Positions 9,115-16,309 of a DNA stretch of 64,000 nt are shown piece after piece (position 1 is the stretch's first letter; every line of letters starts with the position of its first letter). The DNA comes from a virus. Both the position numbers and the translations under genes were made by a program. The stretch spans positions 1-64,000 of the IMG/VR virus record IMGVR_UViG_3300032516_000011; one strand, 5' to 3'. Under the pieces are notes generated by a model, which worked only from the letters and a program-made list of their open reading frames with translations, made no database searches and was not told where the DNA came from.

Positions 9115-9420
9115 TTATTCCTCAATTGGTATATAGTTATGAAATACAATTCCTATTCCGGTGAATGCTATAGACCTTACTCTATAAATGGTTACATCTG
9201 TTTCCATCTTTTCTTTCATGTCGAGCAGGAAAAATAGATTGGGAACATTTGTATCAATCGGGATATCGATTTTATTATCGCCCATCGCTATTCCTGGAAC
9301 AAACATTTTATTCATCCATACCATGTGTCTGGTATTTGGATCCGCTGTAAACTCATACGCGTACCCTCCAGTGATCATGGATCGTTTCAAATCCTCGAAC
9401 TTTAGATTGATTACATTCAT
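9115..9420 (-). CDS. Unidentified protein, first gene after a promoter
   Basis: This 101-residue soluble protein has mixed hydrophobic strands and no visible motif, signal or membrane segment. It is the first gene downstream of a good promoter at 9474-9502, with about 53 bases between the -10 box and the ATG. It lies three bases upstream of the candidate holin gene, so it may head the lysis/sigma/polymerase transcript. Function is unknown. Confidence 0.6.
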   Translation of the reverse strand: MNVINLKFEDLKRSMITGGYAYEFTADPNTRHMVWMNKMFVPGIAMGDNKIDIPIDTNVPNLFFLLDMKEKMETDVTIYRVRSIAFTGIGIVFHNYIPIEE

Positions 9421-9473
9421 TTTTTATTTCATATTTCTTTGAAATTTTTGGAAAAAATTTGTTCACATACAGT

Positions 9474-9502
9474 ATTGTACTAAATTCCCCTATCAATATC
9501 AA
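9474..9502 (-). promoter_or_regulatory. Sigma-70-type promoter (TTGATA-17-TACAAT)
   Basis: On the - strand the -35 box TTGATA (9502-9497) is separated by exactly 17 bases from a -10 box TACAAT (9479-9474). It drives leftward transcription of the lysis, sigma and polymerase genes. It shares its form with seven other promoters in this window. Confidence 0.75.
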
Positions 9503-10746
9503 TCTTCGGAGATACATTCTTGGGGAGTTTTATCCTCTCTAATTCTTTGTATAATGCCAAACTCAAGTTTTCCGGTTTCATCGTGTATAGATTGATATTC
9601 TATCTCTACCACAAAGGGAACTTTACGTCTGTTAGATTTCAGTTCTTCGGTAAGTGCTTTAAGCTGATCATGAGAAAGTGTGCCTGGTCCGACATAACCA
9701 CGATCAATAATTTCTCCTTTAACTCCATATTCAACCAAATGAAATTTTGAGTAGAATTGCGAGTGCTTTCCGCTCTTTCCTTTAAGTACCTCGTTTACAA
9801 CGAAATCACCGGTTTCGACAAATTTATATTTGTATGATCCCTGTCTATGTGCCTTACCATCCAGTGAGTAAGAGATTTGCGACTTGTTGGGATCTCGGAG
9901 AACGAAACCTTCCCAGCCAGTTTGCTTCGCTGTTGTAACAAGCATTGCTTCTGGACCTTCCCATGTAATCATCTCTACGAGATTTTTTAAACGTAACTTC
10001 TTAAGTATGGTATAACGTTCCATGTAAGTCTTACCCCCAACAAATTTATTGTTATGGAAAAGAATGTCAAATGGAATACACTTGAATGTACCTTCCTTAG
10101 AAAGCTCTTTGTATCTCTTTATAGCTTCTATTGGATCCTCGTTACGAATTACTTGAGCAACAAATCTTGGAACCTCTTTGTTAAGTTTGTTATGGTGGTA
10201 CACAACCTCGGATAGAACGAAGTCGCCGGCATCACAAAGTTCCAGCTGTTGGTTGATGAATGGCAGTGTAGCGCAGCTCTCTGTAAGGTTCTCCATTCTT
10301 CGAGAGTACACCATCTCGAGCCCGCCAGCCTTAACAAGGAACACACAATGGCCATTATGTTTTCTTTGAGCGATTGTGGACAAGGATTTAAAGACAGATG
10401 GTGGACATTTAGATATTGGCTTACAGGGGCAAAACGACTCGGGAATTTGGTCGAGTAAGATATGCGCGGACCATTTATTTTTATTATTGGCCGCAGGTTT
10501 TTCATCGGGAGGTGTATCGGCATATCCCTCTTTCTTTTTTAATGTGATCTTAGCCTGCATCTCTGCTTTAGCCTGTTCGGCACCAGTCAATGCATTTGCC
10601 TTTCCTATGTTCATAGGGGTACAAACCTTTGTGGTCTCTTGCATTTTACCGCCAAGTATCCCCCAGCGAGTGATTAGCAAAGAACCATCGGCCTTGATTT
10701 CTAAGAACTTGGTTTTGCCAGTTCGGGCTTTTTGATAGAGTTTCAT
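9499..10746 (-). CDS. ATP-dependent DNA ligase with N-terminal WGR domain
   Basis: This 415-residue protein has a WGR-type module at about residues 1-76 (the W28-G29 of TRWGILGGK, ending KKKEGY). A nucleotidyltransferase core follows. Motif I is KHNG at 129-132, where K129 would carry AMP; most ligases have K-x-D-G, so N131 is unusual. Motif III-like DFVLSEVVY, motif IV EGFVLRDP and motif V SYKYKF are present. An OB-fold-like C-terminal section ends the protein. It would seal nicks in DNA during replication and repair. The start of the gene lies five bases after the E1-like gene, so it ends the ubiquitin-like cassette transcript. WGR domains bind DNA ends in PARP proteins and may help nick recognition here. 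Confidence 0.85.
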   Translation of the reverse strand: MKLYQKARTGKTKFLEIKADGSLLITRWGILGGKMQETTKVCTPMNIGKANALTGAEQAKAEMQAKITLKKKEGYADTPPDEKPAANNKNKWSAHILLDQIPESFCPCKPISKCPPSVFKSLSTIAQRKHNGHCVFLVKAGGLEMVYSRRMENLTESCATLPFINQQLELCDAGDFVLSEVVYHHNKLNKEVPRFVAQVIRNEDPIEAIKRYKELSKEGTFKCIPFDILFHNNKFVGGKTYMERYTILKKLRLKNLVEMITWEGPEAMLVTTAKQTGWEGFVLRDPNKSQISYSLDGKAHRQGSYKYKFVETGDFVVNEVLKGKSGKHSQFYSKFHLVEYGVKGEIIDRGYVGPGTLSHDQLKALTEELKSNRRKVPFVVEIEYQSIHDETGKLEFGIIQRIREDKTPQECISED

Positions 10747-10751
10747 AATGC

Positions 10752-11354
10752 CTAAAACATATGATTGAATACTGGTGGATTATCTTCTTCTCGAATAAAA
10801 TTTAGGAAGTACTGAGCCAAAATAATGGCAGCAATTTGATTTCCTAATTGTATTATACCGGCGGACAGTTCATAGTCTCGTTGACAAGATGCACCCTTTG
10901 AACTTTTATCCGGAAGTGTTTTTAGCAGCTCTTCAAGAGTATTTTTTTTATTTTTGGTATAAATAACGATTCCTTGACCCTCCGCACGCACATCAACCCA
11001 ATATTTTTCAACATGTTTATGTACGTGTCGAAACATCATATCACGAAAGTCTCTGTTATCTACACAACAAATTATAACATCAAACGGTTCCATATCCTTT
11101 GGATCTTTCACGTAACGAGACTTGGCTTGAAAATCATATCTATCAGCCATAACTTTCGCCTTGTTCTCCAGGATATCCTTGGTTTCGTAATCCTGATAAA
11201 GCGTATTTTTCTTCTCCACATCATCTCCATCAAATACGGTAAAGGTTATTCCCTCTGGTATTTGATTTTTTTGTATTAGACGGTGTATGTGCCGTAGAAA
11301 CCAGGACCCGTTTCCACCGGCACCGACAACCATTACTTTCAAATTACTTTTCAA
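10752..11354 (-). CDS. E1-like (ThiF/MoeB family) activating enzyme
   Basis: This 200-residue protein has an N-terminal nucleotide-binding loop (VVGAGGNGS at 10-17), the acidic ATP/substrate motif FDGDDVEKKN (41-50) followed by the conserved Q54, and CVDNRDFR (97-104). A Cys in GASCQRDYE (C157) sits where ThiF proteins of plasmid PRTRC cassettes have a conserved Cys. E1-like enzymes adenylate the C-terminal glycine of a ubiquitin-like protein. The start is TTG at 11354, overlapping the JAB stop (TTGA) with GGAG eight bases upstream. It is co-transcribed with a JAMM protease and a ubiquitin-like protein. Sulphur-transfer use, as in thiamine synthesis, is less likely because no pathway genes are near. 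Confidence 0.85.
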   Translation of the reverse strand: MKSNLKVMVVGAGGNGSWFLRHIHRLIQKNQIPEGITFTVFDGDDVEKKNTLYQDYETKDILENKAKVMADRYDFQAKSRYVKDPKDMEPFDVIICCVDNRDFRDMMFRHVHKHVEKYWVDVRAEGQGIVIYTKNKKNTLEELLKTLPDKSSKGASCQRDYELSAGIIQLGNQIAAIILAQYFLNFIREEDNPPVFNHMF

Positions 11355-11782
11355 GGCAATAACTCCGTTTTAATAAATTCGTTTCCATTCCAGTAATAAC
11401 AATGAAATTGTTCATAATGGATACTATAAATAATGTATATTCCATGATATAATCTGCCATCAACGGCTCCATACCAATCAGCTATAGATGGATATGGACG
11501 ATCAAAATAATGAGAGTGTATAATACCAATGAACTGGGTTGTATGTTCAGCACTGAATAAATCAGTATCTAATATCGCATCAAGAAACTCTACGGGAGCC
11601 ATCATAAATCCCGCAGCTTTATCTGGAGCTATATTTTTCGTAAGTCTAACTTCTTCTACAGTACCGGTTAAGTTACTTGAACATCCTACCAATACTGCAC
11701 ATACCTCATCCCCTCCGGTATCTACTGCTATACGCTTAAATTTATCACGCAATGTATTAGGAAAGGTCAGTATTTGAATCAT
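11351..11782 (-). CDS. JAB/MPN (JAMM) metalloprotease
   Basis: This 143-residue protein carries a full JAMM zinc site: E26 (GGDEVCAVLVG), H89 and H91 in IIHSHYF, P97, S99 and D102 in RPYPSIADW. JAMM proteases remove ubiquitin-like proteins from targets or trim their C-termini. The gene overlaps the upstream ubiquitin-like gene by 26 bases and the E1-like gene by four. Tail-assembly JAB proteins of lambda-type phages (gpK) exist, but they sit among tail genes. This one is in a replication block beside an E1, so a ubiquitin-like role is more likely. Confidence 0.87.
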   Translation of the reverse strand: MIQILTFPNTLRDKFKRIAVDTGGDEVCAVLVGCSSNLTGTVEEVRLTKNIAPDKAAGFMMAPVEFLDAILDTDLFSAEHTTQFIGIIHSHYFDRPYPSIADWYGAVDGRLYHGIYIIYSIHYEQFHCYYWNGNEFIKTELLP

Positions 11783-12005
11783 CCGAACCCCCGATAATTA
11801 CGTTTGTTATTGTGATGATGGAGGCAGCTTTCAAATTATCTACAGTAACATTTTCGATATTGGAAAGAACCTTATCAAGATAAAACCAACCACCCTTTTG
11901 TTGGATATACATTTTGATAGTATCTAATGCCTCTACTGCTGGCTTCTCGTGTACTGAAAAGCCAGATGCGTCGAGGATCTTAAATTTTATTAATGTGTCG
12001 TTCAT
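11757..12005 (-). CDS. Ubiquitin-like protein with internal Gly-Gly
   Basis: This 82-residue protein is the size of ubiquitin. It opens with a beta strand (LIKFKILDASG), continues with a helix around AVEALDTIKMYIQQ, then further strands, and ends with a strand IITITNVIIGG in which G72-G73 is followed by a nine-residue acidic tail (SDDSNTDLS). Strand-helix-strand order and a C-terminal Gly-Gly are what a beta-grasp ubiquitin-like protein needs, and the neighbouring JAMM protease could remove the tail to expose Gly73. The start ATG overlaps the upstream stop (ATGA). It resembles in size and place the ubiquitin-like protein C of PRTRC plasmid cassettes. The fold is inferred; no direct family match is recognised. 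Confidence 0.65.
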   Translation of the reverse strand: MNDTLIKFKILDASGFSVHEKPAVEALDTIKMYIQQKGGWFYLDKVLSNIENVTVDNLKAASIITITNVIIGGSDDSNTDLS

Positions 12006-13954
12006 AATGTACTAATCTCCTTAGCAAGCTTTGAATCGTTTGACAGTGCAAAGAATCTGTTGACGAGACGAGCTGTATTCGTATGTTCGTTCTGTCCTTT
12101 ATCAACCATACAGATATATCTTCCACTAGGATATTCATATACTAATAGGCCTTTGGTTTCGACTATATAATTTCTTAACCCGCCCTTAATAAGATATCCA
12201 TTCAATAACTTACCGTTTTGAGCTTTAAAATCAGGTATCTCTTCAATACCAAACATTGTCATGGTACTTTTGAGAAGGTCCTCTTCTTTTTGTCGTTGAT
12301 CAATCAGAGCTTGTCGACCAGTAGTCATCAATTGTTTAATATCGTCGCCAGACATTCCTCCTGTTTCTTCGTCTAAGAGAAGATCAATAACACGTGACAT
12401 TCCACGTGCATTAAGAATAGTTAAAAGTTTATTGGTGTTGCCGATTTTAAAACGCTTATCATTAAACACAATAAAGTTTTTATTTTTGGTTCGTGTCATG
12501 CTTATTTTGAACTCCATCTGCATATCAAAAATTTCATCGTGTACTTTTACCAAAATTCCACCATGTAAATATTTATGATATTTCAATGAACAAGAAGACA
12601 CCGTATCGCAAAATATATTAAAGGCATCAGTATCGGGAAAACAAATAGCACGTCCTAGAACTTCTCGTACCTCATCTTTATTAATACGATAATTATTAAC
12701 TTTATACACATGTGTTATTACACCATCTTTGGCTTTTCGGGCTGTGTGGTCAAGATGGAATCGGACATCGCCAATTTTACCAACTACAGGTGTAACTGAT
12801 TTTGTCGCCGCTGTGTATAAGGATTGCATCCAGATATCTAGTACACGATCAAAATTAAGATGGTCTTCTGAATACTGCCCAGAAAATTTTGTAAGTATAT
12901 CCTTCATTTCAACACCATTACAGGATATAACCTGATTCTCATATTCAAACTCATGCTTTCGAAATGTCACATCGTTATACGAGAATTCTCCACCTGTAGA
13001 CAGGTCACCAATTTTATCCTTGATCTTCTTTTCAAGCTGTTTTACAGCGGCCTGTTCATCGGCCATATCTTGTTGCTTACGCATCCATCTTTTAACTAAA
13101 GTATCGAGCGTAGCATTATCGATAGCAAGTACGGGTTGTCCTCGACGATAGTTATCTATGACGTTCTTATCTTTTGGCAGTATAGGGTTGTTATCAGTAT
13201 AAAATATATGCGGCGTATCCGTAAGCGTATCTATATGTGAGAAGTATCTATTTTCATCTGTCCAATTGTATGCTGGATCCCCTACTTTCACAATATAAAA
13301 ATAGAGGCCCATTTCAAATCCAGAGTTAGCTGCATAACCATGTTGTTGTCGTTTCGATGTATAGATAGCAATACGTGTATCATCGGGTAATTGTAGAACA
13401 CCTAGTATATGGTGTATATATGCGGGGACCTCCGAGTAATCTTTTTTCTTTACATTTAAATCGGGAGCTATTTTCTCCACACATTTATATAGCATAGATA
13501 CTGTAGCGTCAGTAAACGGATGATAGTAATCAGGCTTATAACTCGGCAGTTCTTTTGTAAGGAGTTGTTGCTTAATTTCTTCCATACTATTAAAAACTAA
13601 GTTACCATCATGTCGTTGTGGAATAAATCGTGCGGCAGTTTCGAGGAACGGTAGATCCTGGACCTGAGGTAAAAATTTTAGATATATATTCTCCATTTTT
13701 ACTGCTGGATATTTTATGGTGTCTAAGATACCATCATGTCGAGTTAGATTTAGATAGGATTCAGTTTCATGCCTATTTAAATTTAGACATAAATCATATC
13801 CAGAAGTGGCAGCCCTATAAATATATGAGAAACTAGTTAATTTTTTATAGGCATCAAACACTGTTTCAAGATGTTTTACATCTATGTCCGTAAGGCCTAA
13901 TCCGTAGATATCACTATAGATTAAAAGGCGTTCAAGTTTAAGAGCTCTGTACAT
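12002..13954 (-). CDS. Large unidentified protein of the ubiquitin-like cassette
   Basis: This 650-residue protein lies directly upstream of the ubiquitin-like gene and overlaps it by four bases, so the two are translationally coupled. It has no signal peptide or membrane segment. A charged helical stretch at about residues 290-335 may form a coiled coil (QQDMADEQAAVKQLEKK). Cysteines are sparse: isolated ones near the start and middle, and a cluster in AICFPDTDAFNIFCDTVSSC. I do not recognise the family. In a conjugation cassette an E2-like or target-recognition protein would be expected, and this is the only candidate, but no E2 signature is visible. Confidence 0.6.
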   Translation of the reverse strand: MYRALKLERLLIYSDIYGLGLTDIDVKHLETVFDAYKKLTSFSYIYRAATSGYDLCLNLNRHETESYLNLTRHDGILDTIKYPAVKMENIYLKFLPQVQDLPFLETAARFIPQRHDGNLVFNSMEEIKQQLLTKELPSYKPDYYHPFTDATVSMLYKCVEKIAPDLNVKKKDYSEVPAYIHHILGVLQLPDDTRIAIYTSKRQQHGYAANSGFEMGLYFYIVKVGDPAYNWTDENRYFSHIDTLTDTPHIFYTDNNPILPKDKNVIDNYRRGQPVLAIDNATLDTLVKRWMRKQQDMADEQAAVKQLEKKIKDKIGDLSTGGEFSYNDVTFRKHEFEYENQVISCNGVEMKDILTKFSGQYSEDHLNFDRVLDIWMQSLYTAATKSVTPVVGKIGDVRFHLDHTARKAKDGVITHVYKVNNYRINKDEVREVLGRAICFPDTDAFNIFCDTVSSCSLKYHKYLHGGILVKVHDEIFDMQMEFKISMTRTKNKNFIVFNDKRFKIGNTNKLLTILNARGMSRVIDLLLDEETGGMSGDDIKQLMTTGRQALIDQRQKEEDLLKSTMTMFGIEEIPDFKAQNGKLLNGYLIKGGLRNYIVETKGLLVYEYPSGRYICMVDKGQNEHTNTARLVNRFFALSNDSKLAKEISTL

Positions 13955-14216
13955 TTTTAAGTTTTTTGGTTAATTTTAATCTTACGATGTTCATCAAGTC
14001 GGTAAATATCTCTCTCCGCATACGTTGGCGATGACCATCTATTCTTATAATATTTTCTTGAAAATCTATAATCACTAAAGAATCGAAAAACTGTGTTGTA
14101 CCTTTTCTTAATAATACACCATTCTCAGTGATTACACCAGCAGGATACCAAGGCTGGCGCTTATATAGGGTAGCTTCGATTAAAGCAAGCCCTCTTTTTG
14201 TTTGACTCATTTTCAT
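13938..14216 (-). CDS. Unidentified basic protein, head of the ubiquitin-like cassette
   Basis: I place the start at the ATG at 14216, giving about 92 residues, because GGAG lies at 14226-14223; a longer frame from a TTG at 14228 would include that site. The product is basic and mixed alpha/beta (residues such as GVLLRKGTTQFFDSLVIIDF), and overlaps the 650-residue gene by 17 bases. No family is recognised. It begins just after the tmRNA terminator, so its transcription depends on read-through or on a weak promoter I cannot see. Confidence 0.6.
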   Translation of the reverse strand: MKMSQTKRGLALIEATLYKRQPWYPAGVITENGVLLRKGTTQFFDSLVIIDFQENIIRIDGHRQRMRREIFTDLMNIVRLKLTKKLKNVQSS

Positions 14217-14237
14217 TTGGCGCTCCAAATATAAAAA

Positions 14238-14266
14238 AAGAAGCTCAGGATTATCCCGAGCTTCTT
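14238..14266 (-). terminator. Intrinsic terminator of the tmRNA gene
   Basis: An inverted repeat (14238-14250 with 14254-14266, one A-C mismatch, three-base loop) is followed on the - strand by a run of seven T. It begins directly at the CCA end of the tmRNA, so it fixes the 3' end of the precursor. Confidence 0.8.
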
Positions 14267-14651
14267 GGTGGACCTGCGGGCTTCGAAGCCCGGTCCGATC
14301 GTTAATCTAGTTCATCGAATTAGTATGCTTAGATTGCAGATGTTAACTTCGCCATAAAGACTTCTAGCTTAAACATGTATGTCTTTATAGTATATCCAGT
14401 CTCTCCTGGTTGTCGGCTCCAATAACATGGACATTATGAGCGTGTTCATGTCCATGTTCAGACGGTTGTCAGTTTAAGCTAAAGCAAAAACTGGTGCAAC
14501 GCTCTTCATACCAACGGGCTTGCCGAAGGTGAAGATGTCTGCGAAAGTGCTGTTGTTTTTGGCACTTAATGTTTTAACAGTTTTTACGTGGACCATCGCC
14601 ACGGCATACCGACTCCCCTCGTTATACAACCGTCGAATCCATTTCAGGCCC
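14266..14651 (-). ncRNA. ssrA: tmRNA (transfer-messenger RNA)
   Basis: On the - strand this 386-base RNA starts GGGCCTG (14651-14645), which pairs in all seven positions with CAGGTCC (14276-14270) and is followed by an encoded ACCA end (14269-14266), forming the acceptor stem. The hallmark tmRNA sequence TGGATTCGACGG is at 14641-14630. A T-arm hairpin (CGGGC, loop TTCGAA, GCCCG) precedes the acceptor strand; its loop is one base short of usual. An internal reading frame ends with TAA at 14476-14474 and codes for a tag ending VAPVFALA, resembling bacterial tags that end in ALA(A). tmRNA rescues stalled ribosomes and marks the nascent protein for proteolysis. It is preceded by the 99-residue gene and followed by a terminator. 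Confidence 0.93.
14474..14563 (-). other. tmRNA tag-coding frame
   Basis: Reading on the - strand from a likely resume codon GCC (14563-14561) to TAA (14476-14474) gives 29 codons. The tag starts AKNNSTFADI and ends KSVAPVFALA. The resume codon is inferred from the A-rich context before it; frame and stop are certain from the sequence. Typical bacterial tags are about 8-15 residues, though some mollicutes have longer ones. A hydrophobic ALA end is the usual ClpXP-type degradation signal. Confidence 0.7.
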
Positions 14652-14660
14652 ATACTTATA

Positions 14661-14960
14661 CTAGATTTCGTGAGAAATCCAAGTGTGACTTAAAGCTGAT
14701 GCCGGCACCAATGTAGCTAAATTCGCTGCTACAAAAGAGTCGTGTGGACTATCAGCTTTCTTTGCACCTGTTTGATCCACAGTCGTTACCCACCATTCAA
14801 TGGCGGCATCTGTAGGAAATATGTATTCTACAAAACTAACTAACATCAACTGGTTTGTTACAATTACTGTTGGAGCTCCTGCTATTAAAGCGTGGACCTC
14901 TTGTTCGTTTGCAAAATCAGAAGGTGATTGTAGCCAACTGAGCCTATATTTTTCTGCCAT
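14661..14960 (-). CDS. Unidentified small protein upstream of the tmRNA
   Basis: This 99-residue protein is Trp-containing and beta-rich (YRLSWLQSP, VEYIFPTDAAIEWWVTTVDQ), somewhat like a single fibronectin- or immunoglobulin-type domain. It has no signal peptide. It sits 9 bases from the tmRNA 5' end and 4 bases after a 41-residue membrane peptide gene, all under one promoter at 15096-15124. Virion decoration or adhesion is possible given the fold-like pattern, but this is only a guess. Confidence 0.6.
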   Translation of the reverse strand: MAEKYRLSWLQSPSDFANEQEVHALIAGAPTVIVTNQLMLVSFVEYIFPTDAAIEWWVTTVDQTGAKKADSPHDSFVAANLATLVPASALSHTWISHEI

Positions 14961-14964
14961 ATTT

Positions 14965-15090
14965 TTACCCTTTATTTTCTAAAAATGTATGTGTAAGATG
15001 ACTTGCCGGCCTTATCTTCCGCCATTTACGATACAGATAAACACCCATCGCGACAAATCCCCCACCTGATAATATATACACTATAATCAT
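14965..15090 (-). CDS. 41-residue single-span membrane peptide
   Basis: A short frame from ATG at 15090 to TAA at 14967-14965 encodes one hydrophobic, glycine-rich segment (residues about 2-20, ILSGGGFVAMGVYLY) followed by a basic stretch RKWRKIRP. It starts five bases after the -10 box of a strong promoter, which makes the mRNA nearly or fully leaderless. Its length is well below usual gene-finder limits, but the promoter, the tight junction with the next gene and the clear membrane pattern support it. Function is unknown. Confidence 0.6.
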   Translation of the reverse strand: MIIVYILSGGGFVAMGVYLYRKWRKIRPASHLTHTFLENKG

Positions 15091-15095
15091 AAAAT

Positions 15096-15124
15096 ATTAT
15101 ACCAAAAATTATAGTTAGTATCAA
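15096..15124 (-). promoter_or_regulatory. Sigma-70-type promoter (TTGATA-17-TATAAT)
   Basis: On the - strand TTGATA (15124-15119) and TATAAT (15101-15096) are separated by 17 bases, a perfect -10 and near-perfect -35. Transcription would begin at or beside the ATG at 15090 and run through the 99-residue gene into the tmRNA. Confidence 0.85.
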
Positions 15125-15136
15125 GTACCATATACA

Positions 15137-15859
15137 TTAGTTGTATAGAAGGATTGGCCTAATATAGTAACTTATTCTTAAAACTACCTGCAAATTGCCA
15201 GTTTGTTGATCGCCCAGCATTTTTATTGGCTCAACCATCATCGAGTACTTTGGAAGCCATATATCTAAAGCGCTACCCATAGTAATTTGTCCTAAGGATG
15301 TCCACGCACTAAATGAACTAGAATAGGCACTACGTACTCTAAAGGCGTAGGTCTTATTGACATTTAGATTATAGAGTACTATCGAAGTATCTGTAAGTAA
15401 AGTATCGATAGCAAGCTTAGAAAAAATCGAGTCTCCGGCTTGAAAATTATATCTTAGTGCTGCATTATCTTTTGGCCACGATTTGGCCATGTCCCCAGAT
15501 AAATAATACTGTGTATTATAGACACTGTTGTATCCTAAATAGGTTTGTACTCGTCGGGTTGATTTTGGTCCTATCCACGTCGCAGTATAAAAACTGGTTC
15601 TATTATTTCCAGCCCCCTTTGTGCTGTCAAGTCGAAAGCTAAAATTCACCGTATCACATTGTATAGAAAAATAGTTCCCGGGCCTTAATTTTATAGTATC
15701 CGCTTTTACTGATTTAGCCCATTGGTCATAATAGGCTGACTCATATTTTTGCATTGTTGGTGTATAGACATTAGTAGCCTTCATCGTTGAGTCGATCACA
15801 GATTGTGATTTCAAGAGGGATGTTAGCAGTAACGTCAACACTATAATTTTTTTAATCAT
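15137..15859 (-). CDS. Secreted protein with fibronectin-III-like C-terminal part
   Basis: This 240-residue protein has a typical signal peptide (MIKKIIVLTLLLTSLLKS, cleavage probably near residue 19), with no lipobox Cys. The mature part is beta-rich. A segment at about residues 165-200 (LYNLNVNKTYAFRVRSAY, then AWTSLG) follows the pattern of the last strands of a fibronectin type III domain. AAGGAT precedes the ATG. A phage protein exported to the cell envelope could alter the cell surface, for example superinfection exclusion, but no direct evidence supports this. It ends just before a promoter that starts the next leftward genes. Confidence 0.7.
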   Translation of the reverse strand: MIKKIIVLTLLLTSLLKSQSVIDSTMKATNVYTPTMQKYESAYYDQWAKSVKADTIKLRPGNYFSIQCDTVNFSFRLDSTKGAGNNRTSFYTATWIGPKSTRRVQTYLGYNSVYNTQYYLSGDMAKSWPKDNAALRYNFQAGDSIFSKLAIDTLLTDTSIVLYNLNVNKTYAFRVRSAYSSSFSAWTSLGQITMGSALDIWLPKYSMMVEPIKMLGDQQTGNLQVVLRISYYIRPILLYN

Positions 15860-15893
15860 ATTATCCTTGGTTTAGTTTATGAATTTATGGGGT

Positions 15894-15917
15894 CGGCAGG
15901 TATAGTTAATCCTGCCC
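15894..15917. other. Hairpin in the gap between two leftward genes
   Basis: A six-base inverted repeat GGCAGG/CCTGCC (about 15895-15900 with 15911-15916) sits in the 75-base gap between the 124-residue gene and the secreted-protein gene. There is no T-run on either side, so it is not a standard terminator. It may be a processing or attenuating structure. Confidence 0.3.
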
Positions 15918-15934
15918 ACCGCGTCTCCACCAGC

Positions 15935-16309
15935 TTATGGTGTACCATTGTCATAAGCAACAATAGCCATAAAACCATTTGGTTTAGGCTCTAAGGTTAC
16001 TTCTTTACCTATCATATCAGAAACATTTTCTGCTTTCAGATATTGTAGAAATTTTGCTAGAAGACTAGTAGCTAATAGTTGTTCTCCCGTAGAATCAAAA
16101 TTCAACCATAAGCCTTTAACAGTTAAACTTCCAGTATGGTCTTTTACCCAAACCTCATTCACTTTGTATTCGGCGCCATCATCTGATTGCGTGTATACAT
16201 AAAAACGTTTGTTCGGATTACCGATGACAGAAGGCTTAACGTCGATGTTTATGATCTTAACTTTTTTCTTATTGCTACCGATCTTTAAATTAAATAACTC
16301 GTTGTTCAT
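15935..16309 (-). CDS. Unidentified protein, possible OB-fold
   Basis: This 124-residue protein consists of alternating strands with Lys and aromatic residues (KKVKIINIDVKPSVIG, RFYVYTQSDDGAEYKV, SLTVKGLWLNF) then a helix and a last pair of strands (KEVTLEPKPNGFMAIVAYD). The pattern suggests a nucleic-acid-binding OB-fold, but no signature confirms it. It is in an ATGA overlap with the upstream WGR-like gene and part of the RNR/dUTPase transcript. Confidence 0.6.
   Translation of the reverse strand: MNNELFNLKIGSNKKKVKIINIDVKPSVIGNPNKRFYVYTQSDDGAEYKVNEVWVKDHTGSLTVKGLWLNFDSTGEQLLATSLLAKFLQYLKAENVSDMIGKEVTLEPKPNGFMAIVAYDNGTP

Noticed and set aside
10149-10735. ORFs on both strands within the DNA ligase gene
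   Set aside because: Ligase motifs are unbroken through this region; the others are shadows.
11351-11782. Lambda gpK-like tail JAB protease
   Set aside because: It sits among E1-like and ubiquitin-like genes, far from tail genes, and has no NlpC/P60 domain.
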